Part shown: positions 12,731 to 24,040 of the stretch, piece after piece
How the letters are laid out: each line of letters opens with the position of its first letter
Position numbering within the stretch: position 1 is the stretch's first letter
The notes under the pieces: generated by a model
What the model saw: only the letters and a program-made list of their open reading frames with translations
What the model was told of the DNA's origin: nothing
The model's database searches: none
DNA from: Rhodamnia argentea
Taxonomy: Eukaryota > Streptophyta > Magnoliopsida > Myrtales > Myrtaceae
DNA: 64,000 nucleotides
Direction of reading: 5' to 3'
Assembly (NCBI RefSeq): GCF_020921035.1
Contig: NC_063156.1
Span: 25,964,283 to 26,028,282 of the forward strand
Position numbers and translations under genes: made by a program

Positions 12731-13470
12731 GATGTCTCCACTTCAAGTCCTTTTCTATCGATTATGTCCCCTTTTTCACCATGATTGATGAGTGGTTAAG
12801 TGAGTTAGGTGCACCTCTTCCCACGTATGCGTCTTTATTTAGATTTTTTCTATTTTTCCATTCTTTATCCAATGGAGAATCTTTAAAAAAATATATATCT
12901 CTAGCAAAACTCAATTCATCAATGGGAACATGAAGACCAAAGAGAAGCTCATTTCAAGTATGAAAAGGATTATAAAAGGCATACTAATGAGATATCTCCA
13001 CTTCAAGTCTTTTTCTATTGATTATGTTCCATTTTTCACCGTGATTGATGAGTGGTTAAGTGACTTAGGTGCACCTCTTCCCGCGTATGCATCTTTATTT
13101 AGATTTTTTCTATTTTTCCATTCTTTATCCAATGGAGAATCTTTAAAAAAAGAAGAAGAAGATATCTCTAGCAAAACGCAATTCGTAAGTGGGAACATAA
13201 AGATCAAAGAGGTGCTCATTTCAAGTATGAAAAGGATTATAAAAGGCATACTGATGAGATATCTCTACTTTAAGTCATTTTCTATCGATTATGTTCCCTT
13301 TTGCACCGTGATTGATGAGTGGGTAGGTGGGTTAGGTGCGCCTCTTCCCGCGTATGCGTCTTTAATTATATTAATTCTATTTTTCCATTCTTCATCCAAT
13401 GGAGAATCTTTAAAAAAGAAGAAGAAGAAGATATCTCTAGCAAAACGCAATTCGTCAATTTCAATCCAAG
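12731..13470 (+). repeat. three tandem direct repeats of about 260 bp
   Basis: The block 'tctccacttcaagtc...atcgattatgt' recurs with starts at about 12741, 13001 and 13268, spacing 260 and 267 bp. All three can be read as the same short peptide (FSIDYVPFF...EWL..LGAPLP), with small in-frame differences. A fourth, much shorter echo (ttttctatcgattatgctccc) is at about 13979. No known organelle gene was recognised in the repeat. Confidence 0.8.
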
Positions 13471-14169
13471 GTACACCTCATTCTAGAAAGAAATCCGTTT
13501 TGTTCGCTAGTGGAAGAATAGCCTTTTTTCCATTCCGACAATGGCATTCAAGGTTTATCCCGTATCAACATAAGATCGGTAATTCCTTCGACACATCTAC
13601 GGGGCTCCTTCTTGTTGTAAGCTTTCGGGCGTTCTAGGGGAACGAAATCCAATACTTTGTAGTTGGACTATTGTGCGTTCGAAACTTGTCTTCAAGCTTG
13701 AAACTTCTATTCCATCTATCCCGGCTTTCGACATTGGATTGGTCCTGTCTCAAAGAAAGCATGGAAAGAGCATCCGAGTCTTGGATCTATTAAGTGATCG
13801 TCGCTTAATGCACGGATGCCTTTCATAATGGTTTTTGCTTAAACCGCGTGGAAAACTTTGCTTTTTTCTGGTGCAATATCGAAAGCAGTATTCCATCCGC
13901 TCAAACAACTTACTTCTTATGACTTTACTTTCCCGTTGAACAAGGTATCTCCTCTGCGCGTCGTGTCGAAAACATGCCTTTTCTATCGATTATGCTCCCT
14001 AATTTAGAAGAGTGGACATTGAATCAGCAAGAACAGATCTTAGCCTTCCCGAGGAGATAGATTCTAAGAAGTGAATAGACCCGCTCGAGAAGGAAGTAGC
14101 TCTTTGAAGTCGCTTTGTAAGAAAGGTCTGTCTCTAGAAGAGAGAAAGCGGAACCTTTCGGCTCCACCT

Positions 14170-14533
14170 TTTTCTGCTTAGGTGGTTGGTTAACATGTAC
14201 AACCTTTATAACTTCATGGTATACCCATAGACTGGCCAGTTCCTATTTGCAAGGATGCACCTTCTTAACCGCAGCAGTTTCTACTCCCGCTAATAGTTTA
14301 GACATTCTTTGTTGTTACTATGGGGTCCTGAAGTACAAGGAGATTTGAATCGTTAGTGTCAATTAGGCGGTCTGTGGACTTTTGTGATTCTCCACGGTGC
14401 TTTCGGACTAATAGGTTTCATCTTATGTCAATTTGAACTTACTCGATTTGTTCAATTGCGACCTTATAATTGCAATCGCATTCTCCGATCCAATTGATGT
14501 TTTTGTTTCTGTATTCTTGATTTATCCACTAGG
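14170..14533 (+). pseudogene. psbD: plastid psbD (photosystem II D2) fragment
   Basis: Translation in changing frames gives [17 protein letters not shown], then [19 protein letters not shown] and ANSL. After a frameshift it gives [11 protein letters not shown], a stop, and [21 protein letters not shown], then QLRPYNC. This is the segment of D2 around its second and third membrane helices. At least one frameshift near 14300, an in-frame stop in place of a Trp, and a further frameshift after RPYN make it non-functional. Both ends stop abruptly, as expected for a transferred organelle fragment. Confidence 0.85.
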
Positions 14534-14631
14534 TATCTTCATGTGACGGACATCGCAAAAGTAGTCCGTCAAACGATCGCCGATAGAGAGCATCGTTCAA
14601 GTATACGAATTTTTCAACCGGTTTCACAGTT

Positions 14632-14965
14632 GACCATTTGATAGCCCTATTCCTAAATTTGCAGAACTTATAGGGCTTCGATGAGCCCTAGATGGAAAGG
14701 AGTTTGTGAACCCTTCTAAGCAATTAGAAGAGCATGGAATTGGACCTCCCTTAAATGGATGGTGGACCTCAACCTAGCATATCCTCCCGCCCGCCTCGGG
14801 TTCTCTCTGCTTGGTTCCACAATCAATCCTAGATCCATCCATTTGAGGGAGGTCAATTGCACGCTCTTCTAATTGCTTAGAAGGGTTCACAAACTCCTTT
14901 ACATCTAGGGCTCATCGAAACCCTATAAGTTCTGTAAATTTAGGAACAAGGGCTATTAAATGGTC
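14632..14965. repeat. 130-bp inverted repeat with 73-bp loop
   Basis: Arms 14632-14761 and 14834-14965 are reverse complements with about 95% identity (for example 'gtgaacccttctaagcaatta' against 'taattgcttagaagggttcac'). The loop holds 'cctcccgcccgcctcggg'. No target duplication is obvious, and it lies inside the organelle-like block. Confidence 0.85.
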
Positions 14966-15806
14966 CACCCAGCGGTGGACTCTTCTTCAAATCTCTTATT
15001 TGAGAAAATGAAAGCACTTTAGGCTATCATTTGGAATTTTCCCTATATATTATCCTCATAATTCTTAACGTAATTTCAAGGGTAATTTTTCTTCGACTTT
15101 TATCAGCATTTTCCCCCATATCTGATATCTCTTTCCCCAAATGCCCATTTAAAATTAAGATTCTCAAGAATCTTGCATGCAAATTAAAATAATTGCGTCT
15201 ATCAAGTATTAAGGCGGGACTACTGATTAGAGAGAAATCGTATTAATACACAAATATTAAATATCGATGTGCAAATACGGGGAATCTGGAAACTTATGGA
15301 ATTGAATTTAGTAAATTATGATTTTGTCTGTTTCATCGAGAATGAATACTTTTGAAGTTATTGTTTGAAAAATATTGCTTTAAATAATTAGTTAATAGAT
15401 AATGTTTTTACTATCAATAATATTCGAAGGAGGTTTCTGGAAGAGGACGAGAATTAGTCATCCCCAATCAGTCAAGATGAGATAGTTATGTCTCGGAATT
15501 TACACTGGCATCCTTTTTTTTTTTCCCCTATCATCGTCAATAGAGGAGACGGTTTTCATGCCCTAACAGCGTTTACTGAAATGGTTGTGGTGGATAGAAG
15601 ACAAACTCGATATGTTTCATCACCATCTTGTTTGCGGCTTGTGTTGCTATGGTTGTACTTTGTTTAATTGGCACTGAGATGGTACAGATGTTGGAGATCT
15701 AGTGTTTGACATCTGGCTCCATCATTTGTTCGTTCATTTAGAAATTGATTTATCCCGGCTATGGACGTGTTAAGGAGAGAAAATTGTTCATGTTACATGG
15801 TAACAG

Positions 15807-18800
15807 GGAAAAGGGATTTAGCAGCCACATCCCTTACTGGAGCTTGATGGCATCATGGATGATGAGCAATCAAGGCAAAGTCTTAGCACTTACCCCTTCA
15901 ACGAGGACCTAAAATATCGGCACAGGTATATTTTTGTTTTAATTGCTTTCCCTTTCATAAGATGCAACTTTCGGTGAAAGGGAAAAGAAAAGGACAGAAA
16001 GAAAGAGCCAAAATGACGTTCTTCTCAATTTTTCGAATGCTGAGTTGATTTTGGCGCCTATACAGGTGATGTACAGCTATCAGTAGTAAGCAGCTTCACA
16101 GCAGCTAGGACTTTGGAGCTCAACAGAACTTTATGCTTGTAATTTTCTTTCAACCTCAAGAGGAGGTCATAGCTGAGACAGCTTTGCTTCCTAGCTATGA
16201 GAGGATATCATCTTTGGCTTCTGCATTTGATTGTGACTTTATTCTTTGTACATTCATCGTAGCTATATGGTGCAGTTGCAAGTTGGCTTTTGTCATGACT
16301 TCTACCGTCCGCCTTTTGGGAGCTATGTTTTTGAGTAATTCTGACTCTGAGGTTTTTCTGAAAGACTGAATGTCAAAGCCAAATCATGTGATTGTCCTCA
16401 GGCATAGGTTTTCTTTGCTATTTTTAGCATTTGCTACTTTTCAGCTCCATCTTTGGTTTGTATAAGACAAGGAGAGGAAACTTGAAATACAACCAACTAA
16501 TGTTTATTCTACATAAGTACTTGAGTTGCCGTTTCTTCCCCCTGCATATAGTTTATCTAAATGTTTCTGCTTTATTTTAAGGAAATCCTGAGTCGTGTTC
16601 TTATCATTTGTTAACCTGTCCTGGCTGGGTTGACTGAAGAAACACACATGTATTGTTCTATCTTCAGAAAATCCATACCTGACTCAAACAATTGTTTGTT
16701 CAGGCTCTCAACGTTTCATTCACCTGTTAGTTTGCAAATTGCTAATGTTTCCTTTTGCCTATGGTAGCAGGAAGCCACAGTTTTACCTCCACTTGTAGCA
16801 ATAGCAGTCTGTCCAAGACGTGGTTTATTCACCTCTGAGTTTGCAAAATGGTACATTGCACCCTAAACTAGGTTTCTTTGTGATCAATGAACTGAGCAAC
16901 TTTACCTCCAAAGACATACACAGAGTTATTGGTCCACGTTATCTCAAAGAAAGTATGCGCTATCCAAATGTTACCAGACCGTTCAAATAGAGGAAGCGAT
17001 CTTTTTCTTAACTGGCACTCTTCCTGGTGTTCTTATTCGTTTTGTCTTTCTTTAATCGGAGTGAGGCTTAGAAGGGAAGAGAGGTCAACGGGAGGAATTG
17101 CCTCTGGAAGAAAGCTCAGTTCGAGAACTTCTACAATCTCTTCATGCCACCTAGTCCCAATTAGTGTAGTTGCTTATTGTGTTTCTTCTCGGGGTGATTG
17201 ATACGACTTAATTTCACCAGAACTGTCTGACTTCTCTGACACCATTTAAGGAAAAATCTGTGTTGTGATGTTTTTTCAAATACTAGATGCCTGGCTTCAT
17301 GTTGCACATCTAACTATGCACAATCAACACCCAATCTGGGCAATTATCCGTCCTTTTTGCTGATGCAACATGCAATTCCCCCAGTTTACTAGGTTGTCTA
17401 GTTTTAGTAGTTCTGTACATGCTTTCTCCTGTCTCGGATGGATATGGATGTCCATTCTTATACCGTGCTGTACTTGTACTCATCTATCATCATTTTGTCG
17501 TGTCATCGCTTATCAGGATGCGGCACGTGAAATTGCCATACAGTTGGCAGGCTATCCAGATTTTATTATTGGGGACTACAGTGATGGTAATCTTGTTGCA
17601 TCATTGTTGGCTCATAAGATGGGAGCTACACAGGTTTGCCACTGTCTTTGGATCTGAAAGTGTAGAAATAAACTGTTTAGCTAGTCTTTCTTTCATGTAT
17701 TGTTTTATTTACACAAGTGCATCATTGCACATGCCCTGGAGAAGACGAAGTACCCTGATTCTGACATATACTGGAAGAATTATGAGGATAAGTACCACTT
17801 CTCGCGTCAATTCACTGCTGATCTGATTGCGATGAATCATGCCGACTTTATCATCACCAGCACATATCAAGAAATAGCGGAAGCGTAAGATTCTCCACTG
17901 TGCAATGATCAGTATGTCCCTCTATGCTATATGCTTGGAGCATACGTGACCTATAATTAACTCTCACAGATTCGAAAATAGCCAATAGCCATGTGGTAAT
18001 GCTTAAAAATCTTGGTTCAAAGTCTGGGATAATGCTTGCACAACTCTGTACCCAAATAATTTTTTACAGGTAATTAGTGTATTTGGGTTTAAATTATGTA
18101 GCTCAATTGCGCTCTTTGTGACTAATAATGTGTGACTCAGTTTGTTTGTCCCCTTTTTCCTTCTGTGACCCTTGTGGATTGTGGAGTGAACCATCTACCA
18201 ATTTGACTCGATCTTCACCATTCCTTTCAGGAAGATCGGGCAGTGTGAGAGCTACCCTGCCTTTATGCTTCCAGGTTTGGATAGGGTCGTTCATGGAATT
18301 GATGTTTTTGATCAGAACTTCAATATCAACTCTCCTGGAGCAGATGTGAGCATTTATTTTGCATACTCCAGAAAGCATGGGCGACTTACAGCTTTACATG
18401 ATTTGATAGAGAAATTGCTCTTTCATACCTAGCAAAATGAAAGGCACATGAGAGTCCCATCTTTATTGTGGATCTTCCTTGCCTCATAACTATATTCTTC
18501 AACCGACTTATAAGCACTGCAGTGGCAGATTGAGAGATAAATCCGAGCCTATTAAAAACATCACTGGGTTGATGGAATGCTAAGGTAAGAGTTCCGAACT
18601 GAGGGAATTGGCTAATCTTGTTGTCATAGCTGGTAACAATGATGTGAGAAGTCCAAATATAGGGAAGAAGCGGAAGAAACTGGGAAGATGCATGAATTGA
18701 TTAAGACATACAACTTAGATGGACAGTTTCGATGGATGTCTATGCAAATAAACCGAGCTTGTAATGGTGAGCTCTATCGGTGCACAGCAGACAGAAAAAG

Positions 18801-19395
18801 GTATTTTTGTTCAGGTGAGCAATTTTTGCACATTATGTTCGTTGGCGAGTCTTCATTTTCAAGGCCTTCCCTAAACACATACTTATTTGTTCACTTCTGG
18901 AGCGCAGCCAGCTCTGTATGAAGCCTTTGGACTCACCATCGTACAGGCCATGACTTGTGGCTTGCTAACATTTACCACTTGCCATGGAGGTCCTGAAGAG
19001 ATCATCGAGCATGGCATGTCAGGTTTCCATATCGATCCTTATCACCCAGACCGGGCTTCAGCACTCATGGTTGATTTCTTACGACGGTGCAAGGAGGACT
19101 CGAGTTGTCGGAGAAAATATCTGATGCAGGGCTCCAAAAGATTTATGATCGGTAAGTGGTAGACAGCGCCAGTGTGATGCATCTTCAGCTTGTATACATC
19201 ATACATGTGACTTAGTTGGACTTTCGCTGATCTGAAGCTATAGGTGGAAGATCTATTCTGAAAGGTAGATGGCACTGGGTGGGGCTTTTAGCCTCTGGAA
19301 GCATGTTTCCAAGCTAGAGAAGTGTGAGACTCGATGTTTTGTAGAGATGCTTTACATTCTTAAATTTTGAGAACTGGTAAGAAAAGTTCAAATTG
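15807..19395 (+). pseudogene. decayed sucrose synthase gene
   Basis: Degenerate exons in order: 15807-15925 (GKGI-stop-Q, then ELDGIMDDEQ); 16771-16826 (EATVLPPLVAIAVCPR); 17517-17633 ([20 protein letters not shown]); 17718-17882 ([17 protein letters not shown] and [20 protein letters not shown]); 18231 to about 18365 ([15 protein letters not shown]); 18600-18813 ([18 protein letters not shown]); 18902-19151 ([19 protein letters not shown]); and 19241-19395 (LWKHVSKLEK). Splice sites are partly preserved. Intact sucrose synthases (about 805 residues) cleave sucrose with UDP to UDP-glucose and fructose. Here the first exon and the exons coding most of the region between the VRPRPG motif and PDLIIG are missing. 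There is a stop in the first exon shown, frameshifts near 18550-18700 and 19125, and the conserved segment PIIFTMARLD is deleted. This is a pseudogene of the main SUS type. Confidence 0.88.
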
Positions 19396-21320
19396 ATAGG
19401 CTCCTTCCAGGTGCCCGGGTTTTCTACTTTCTCTATCTTTTAAGAATGCTAGCAGGAGGACCTTGGATTGATCTCCATAATCACCATTGGTGACAAACAC
19501 TGTTGAACACGCAGACGCAGAGGTTCCACTACGTTAACTTACTCATTGCACACTAGTCATGCAACCAATGGTGCTTGTGGAGAAGTTTTCTCCAATGTTG
19601 GTGGACTTGATAAAAAGCCGTCAGTAATATTTAAAATTTAGCCCCTTGCTAGTTGCAAGTTTGACAATTATCATGCTTCACCTACTTCTTGTTATGGAAT
19701 TACACATCTTACTCTCGATCAGCCACTCCAGCAGAAATATCTGCGGAAGCATTACAAATCCATGAAAGATTTGCAATTCAAACTCTTGGAGGTGCGAAAG
19801 TTTACCATGCTTCAACTACTTGCGCCTTCCCGCACACTACTCGCCCTAGTAGTCGTGCTCTGAAGCTGAGAGAAGACTGCATCAAGAGATAAATCTCTAA
19901 TTGTTGCTATAATTTCCATGATATGGTTGTCGTCATGACCATTCTTTTGCAAATTTTGATTTTGACCAAATTCCTAGAGCAAGACAAAATGATAGCTGTA
20001 GTTTGTGTGTGGACATCTCTTAAAGGTCCCTTTTTGCTGATTCACTATCATCATTATGCTGGAATTTTGTTTCTCCTGTATCTTCATGGAAAGTACATTC
20101 TGTAGCTAGTTAGCACATTGGCCAGAACAACTGTATAGGCAGGGTTTTTTATAGACATGACCAAGTAAGAGAATGGTCGAGGCTTATTAGCTTACTGGGA
20201 CATGATCAATTATACATGCACCAGTAATCTAAACAAGATTTACTAGGAAAAGGAAATACGGAGATGCCGAAGTGTTGCAGCTGACCTGCATCATGTCTTT
20301 TATTACTTTAGTCTCAATGTTGTCCATGCTACTGCTACTGCAACTGCTGCCATCACTTAGCTGTTCAATAGCCAGACATTCAGAGGTATCACAATCACGT
20401 CAAGTCCACCTTTTCCAAAGAGTACTTCAGTATGCAACTACCAAATAAAGGTCCTGATTTCCTTAGGAAAATTGTTTGTGCTGATTCGTTCGTTCTTGCC
20501 ATGTCCAGGTGAAGTCGGTTCCACGGGCGATTGATAATTCATGCTAAGCCGTAGATTCTGGAGGATCTATAGCCCACGAAGTTATTCTTATTGGTGATCA
20601 GGTATGCTGAAACCCGAAAGTGCAGCTTGTTTATCAACAACAGATCAGCTTGCTTCAAGGGATAAAAAGGATGAAGTATGCTTTTGATTCTTAAAATTTA
20701 TTTTGTAGCGTAGATGCCGTGGAAGTGTAATCTGCAAGTTCCATCCTTCTGATCTTTTGTACTATTCTGAAATGCCCTCACCAGTTGTAGCTGCGCTTGC
20801 GTCCAAGTTGAGTTCTATGACAGTGCAAGGACTGCTTAGACAAAAGAAGTCAATTGCATCTGTATCAACCAAATTGTGCTACCATAAGGTTACTAAAGGT
20901 CGGCTATGCTGATGTCGATTGTTCTTTTTGTGAACCACAGAGCAGTTCAATCTTACCATTTTGTTTAACAAATTCATCAGATACTTTTCCGGTAACAGGC
21001 ATGCGTAATTACATTGAGCTGGCCCGGAAGCAGTATGGGCAATAATTTGATTGATTTTTGATAACAATCGCAGGGCTGTATTGAAATTCGAATCCTGGAA
21101 GGAGGTCGTAAACATGCTTACTAAAAGTTTATATCAACACGTGCGGTGACGCGGACGAACGGGGATTTACGAGTGCAGGTTAATGGAAGTAAGATTCACG
21201 GCAACCCGTTGGACTTTTGTGTAGCAAGGACGATATAACTGAAAGCTTGTACCTGCAATGTCATGCAGTGTTTATCTATCAAGGCAGAAGCACGTGAGCA
21301 TGATAGTTAGTACGAAACAG
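19396..21320. other. no gene recognised; scattered coding-like bits
   Basis: Several short open frames (for example around 19690-19890 and 20700-20880) look spliced and decayed, but I cannot match them to a family. They could be remnants of a neighbouring gene downstream of the sucrose synthase pseudogene. Confidence 0.3.
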
Positions 21321-21321
21321 A

Positions 21322-22095
21322 GGTGTCAGAATGGGTCTGAACCCATATTTTAATTGTGCAAGTCATAAATGAGTAAACAGGCTTAAGCGGGTTATAAATG
21401 TGCTGTTTAATTAACCCATTTCAAACTCATATGAAACAAATAAAAAGTTTTTCACCCGTCTTCTAACCGTAAATAAAGTGCTCAATGTTTCAACTAGAGT
21501 TGGAAATGCTAGGAAAATATTTTAAATTTTTTCATAAATTTTTTTGTTTTTATTTTTACAAAGTCCGGCGAGAGTTGCCGGCCAACTTTGCCTACATCGG
21601 GCGACACCGACCATTAGAGAGGGCCGCAAAGCCCTCGCTAGCAGCAAGCAAGGGTCATGGCCCTAGCCCAAACAACCATAGGTGAGGGCCCGCGATTAGT
21701 GGGGGCTTCGAGGCCCTCGCAAAATCTGGGCGAGGGCTCGACTCATGCAAGCAACCTTTGTCCATTGGTTGGCTAGGGTTGCCAGCCCTCGCCCATGGTC
21801 GGCCGGCAAAGGAAAAAAAAAAGAAAACGAAAGAAAGAGAAGAAAAAAATAAAAAAATATTATAAAAACTATTTGTTAGATTTGTATCGTATGGAATTGT
21901 TTTAACAATAAATTTTTCTAAAATATTTATTATAAATAAAATTTTCTAGATCGGGTTAAATATGAAATTGTTTTAGCAATATGAGTCAGATTGTATAGAA
22001 GTCGTTATATTTCTATTGCATGAAAATGAGTCAAAACGGGTCATTTTGAGTTGGATAATTATTGACCCGATCTGATTCGACTCTTTCATTTGACG
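21322..22095. mobile_element. dispersed element with 'aggtgtcaaacgggt'-type end, holding a GC-rich insert
   Basis: Outer parts (gaggtgtcagaatgggtctgaaccca... and ...aaaacgggtcattttgagttggataattattgacccga) match a family also seen near 44685-44845, 49885-50300, 52240-52300, 53330-53470 and 54585-54745. A GC-rich 'gagggc' core (21560-21800) followed by purine-rich DNA interrupts it, suggesting a nested element. Ends of the form AGAGGTGTCA are common in small hAT-type elements (family knowledge). Confidence 0.45.
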
Positions 22096-22346
22096 GATTT
22101 AGCTAACGAAAGCCTGAAAGGAGATCCATTGGTTAATGTATTCTGCGAAAGCTTGCTAATTCTTTATGGAACTCTGAACAAGTGAACAAGCGCACGGACA
22201 GCGAGGACATTTCCCTATATTTATGGAAATACAATTTTGGGGCAATAAAATCTATCTACACAATTCTACAGAGGAAGAGTTCAGTCCAACTCCTTGGTTT
22301 TCAACATTTTCGCGCTGCTTGTAGCGAGACTGCAATGAATTCTCAC

Positions 22347-22382
<36 letters not shown>
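22347..22382. repeat. (CT)n microsatellite
   Basis: Uninterrupted CT run just downstream of the PMEI-like gene, probably within its 3' UTR. Confidence 0.9.
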
Positions 22383-22384
<2 letters not shown>

Positions 22385-22442
22385 GTCGCTCTCGTTTCCA
22401 TCCGTCTCTTCGACGTCGAACGCATCCATCTGTCACCTTCCG

Positions 22443-22997
22443 TCAAGCGAGCACTAGCAGCTCCACGATCCTCAGCGCGGTGTCGCACAGCAGCTTGAAC
22501 ACCTTGTTCCGGTGCGACATCACCATCTGGTCGGCCCCGGCCTCCATCCTGAACCCTTCCTCGCACGACTCCGCGTCCGCGATCGCCGCCTTCACCCACG
22601 GCCTCAGCCCGTCGTAGTCCCCTGTGCTCGCGGCGGCTATCGACGCCTCCATCTGCTCCACCGCGTCCGCGTACTGGTCGGCGCAGTCGCTGAGGCACTG
22701 CTCCACCGCCGGGTCCAAGCTCCCCCCGTCGCCGCCGGCGCCGCCGCCTAGCATCCGGCCGATGAAGGCTGCATTGTCCGTGGCGTTGGAGGCGGCGAGC
22801 CGGAGCGCGACCGCCGCGAGCCCAGCGGTGTCCGCCTTCTCGCTCCTCGGATCGGACCGGAGCGCGGATTGGCAGAAGCCTTTGCGAGGTGCGTGCTCGC
22901 AGACTTGTGAAATCAAATCGGAGCTGCTCGTTTGTGCATTTATGGAGAGAGCTAGGGTTAGGAAGATTGAGAGCATCATGATCATTGACCAGTTCAT
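22443..22997 (-). CDS. plant invertase / pectin methylesterase inhibitor family protein
   Basis: Single-exon frame of 184 residues. Residues 1 to about 21 are a signal peptide (MIMMLSIFLTLALSINA), so the mature protein begins near QTSSSDLI. The PMEI helical-hairpin and bundle pattern is seen: first cysteine pair C-x8-C (CEHAPRKGFC), then CLSDCADQYADAVEQM, the PWVKAAIADAESCEEGF segment with the last conserved cysteine, and NKVFKLLCDTAL in the final helix. These secreted inhibitors block either cell-wall invertase or pectin methylesterase in the apoplast; which one cannot be told from sequence alone. The coding region is markedly GC-rich compared with its AT-rich surroundings. Length and cysteines fit the family and no defect is visible. 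Confidence 0.9.
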   Translation of the reverse strand: MNWSMIMMLSIFLTLALSINAQTSSSDLISQVCEHAPRKGFCQSALRSDPRSEKADTAGLAAVALRLAASNATDNAAFIGRMLGGGAGGDGGSLDPAVEQCLSDCADQYADAVEQMEASIAAASTGDYDGLRPWVKAAIADAESCEEGFRMEAGADQMVMSHRNKVFKLLCDTALRIVELLVLA

Positions 22998-23256
22998 TGT
23001 CGTTCACTATCTTCTTCGATTGGATTAATTCGGTCACTGTTCATCGTCGCCTGCGTTGATCTCTGGTTTTAATGGAGTGCTTGGGGGTTAATCTGTTTCG
23101 AACTGGGGGTTTGTTCTGCGGAGCAGGAATGAGTTACCGTCTGCATCGATGAAGGTCGAGTCCTGATCGTTGGATTGGGAGAACTAACTAAGAGGCCGGT
23201 TCAACAAGAAAGAGAACCGTCTCGCCATAGAAAGCTCGGCTTTGCCATTCTCTTCC

Positions 23257-23285
23257 TCTGCGTGCGTGCGTGCGTGCGTGCGTTT
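23257..23285. repeat. (TGCG)n microsatellite
   Basis: About six tandem TGCG units upstream of the PMEI-like gene. Confidence 0.85.
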
Positions 23286-23687
23286 GTTTGTTGAGAAGCT
23301 TCGAAAACTCCAAACCGAATGCAATTCACATCGCAATCACAAACTAATTCTCTAACTTACGCACACTTTTAACAATTCGTAAAACAATTATTAATCCTTA
23401 AATTTCTGTCACACGTAAAACTAAGACGGCGGTTAGGCGGGTCGAACATCTTCGTGGTGTCCAATTCGAGCACTCCTTTTCTATAATCTCTCGCCAAAGC
23501 AATATCAATGGCTTTATCTAATTTCTTTTCGCGGTGCTTTGACGTAGTATATTCGCATGAGTCCCGGCTTGCCCAGTTCATGAATCTATATATAACTTAT
23601 TGAGATGAAAGAGATGCACATAATCATCTCAATCTTTCGTACATAAGACCGTTTTATAGTAATTCGAGCCGTGGCTTCAAAATTATA

Positions 23688-24036
23688 TGGTATTGAGATA
23701 AGTGCGTAGAAGTCCTAAAACTTGTTGCGAAAATGTAATTGAGTTCGAAAATTTTCAAAAGATACAATTAAGTCTTAAAACTTGTCAAAAAGTACAATCG
23801 AGTCTTAAAAACTTTAAAAAAGTATAATGAAGTCCTAAAACTTGTCAAATTGATGAAATTAAATTCTTCCGCTGATTGTATTTTTCGAAAGTTTTAGAAC
23901 TTGATTGCATCTTTTGAAAATTTTAGGACTTGATAGCACTTGTATAACAAGTTTTATGGCTTGATTGCATTTTTTGAAAGTTTTAAAACTCAATTGCACT
24001 TTCTTGACAAGTTTTAGAACATCCAATGCACTTATC
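23688..24036. mobile_element. MITE-like element, family 'aagtcctaaaacttgt'
   Basis: Terminal inverted phrases 'ttgagataagtgcgtagaagtcctaaaacttgt' and 'acaagttttagaacatccaatgcacttatctcaa'. The internal text repeats 'aattgagtc.taaaa.ctt' in both orientations. A related copy is at 34815-35097 and a one-sided copy at 48150-48245. Confidence 0.65.
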
Positions 24037-24040
24037 TCAA

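Larger units (their letters stand above)
12731..14990. other. organelle-derived insertion (mitochondrial-like, with plastid piece)
   Basis: Base composition and text differ from the flanks. The sequence is balanced and rich in phrases typical of plant mitochondrial spacer DNA (for example 'atcccggctttcgac', 'cccgctcgagaaggaagtagctc'). It includes a recognisable plastid psbD fragment at 14170-14533, direct repeats at 12731-13470 and an inverted repeat at 14632-14965. Plant mitochondrial genomes often carry plastid pieces, so one transfer of mitochondrial DNA already containing psbD is the simplest reading. The mitochondrial identity is inferred from style; the plastid identity of the psbD part rests on direct protein likeness. 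Confidence 0.65.
10024..15430. repeat. IPK2 tandem duplication unit, right copy, split by an insertion
   Basis: Matches the left unit from 10024 to about 12085 and again from about 15050 (attcttaacgtaattt) to about 15425. The two parts are separated by about 2.95 kb absent from the left unit. The junctions fall in AT-repeat DNA: 'gtatgcggggg' followed by an (AT)n run at 12087-12124 on the left, and 'ctatatattatcctca' on the right. Confidence 0.8.

Noticed and set aside
12731-13470. Possible CRISPR-like array from the direct repeats
   Set aside because: Only three long units of about 260 bp with no short repeat/spacer pattern, in a plant nuclear context.
22252-23037. 261-codon arginine-rich minus-strand frame
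   Set aside because: Out-of-frame reading of the GC-rich PMEI-like gene and its flanking (CT)n tract.
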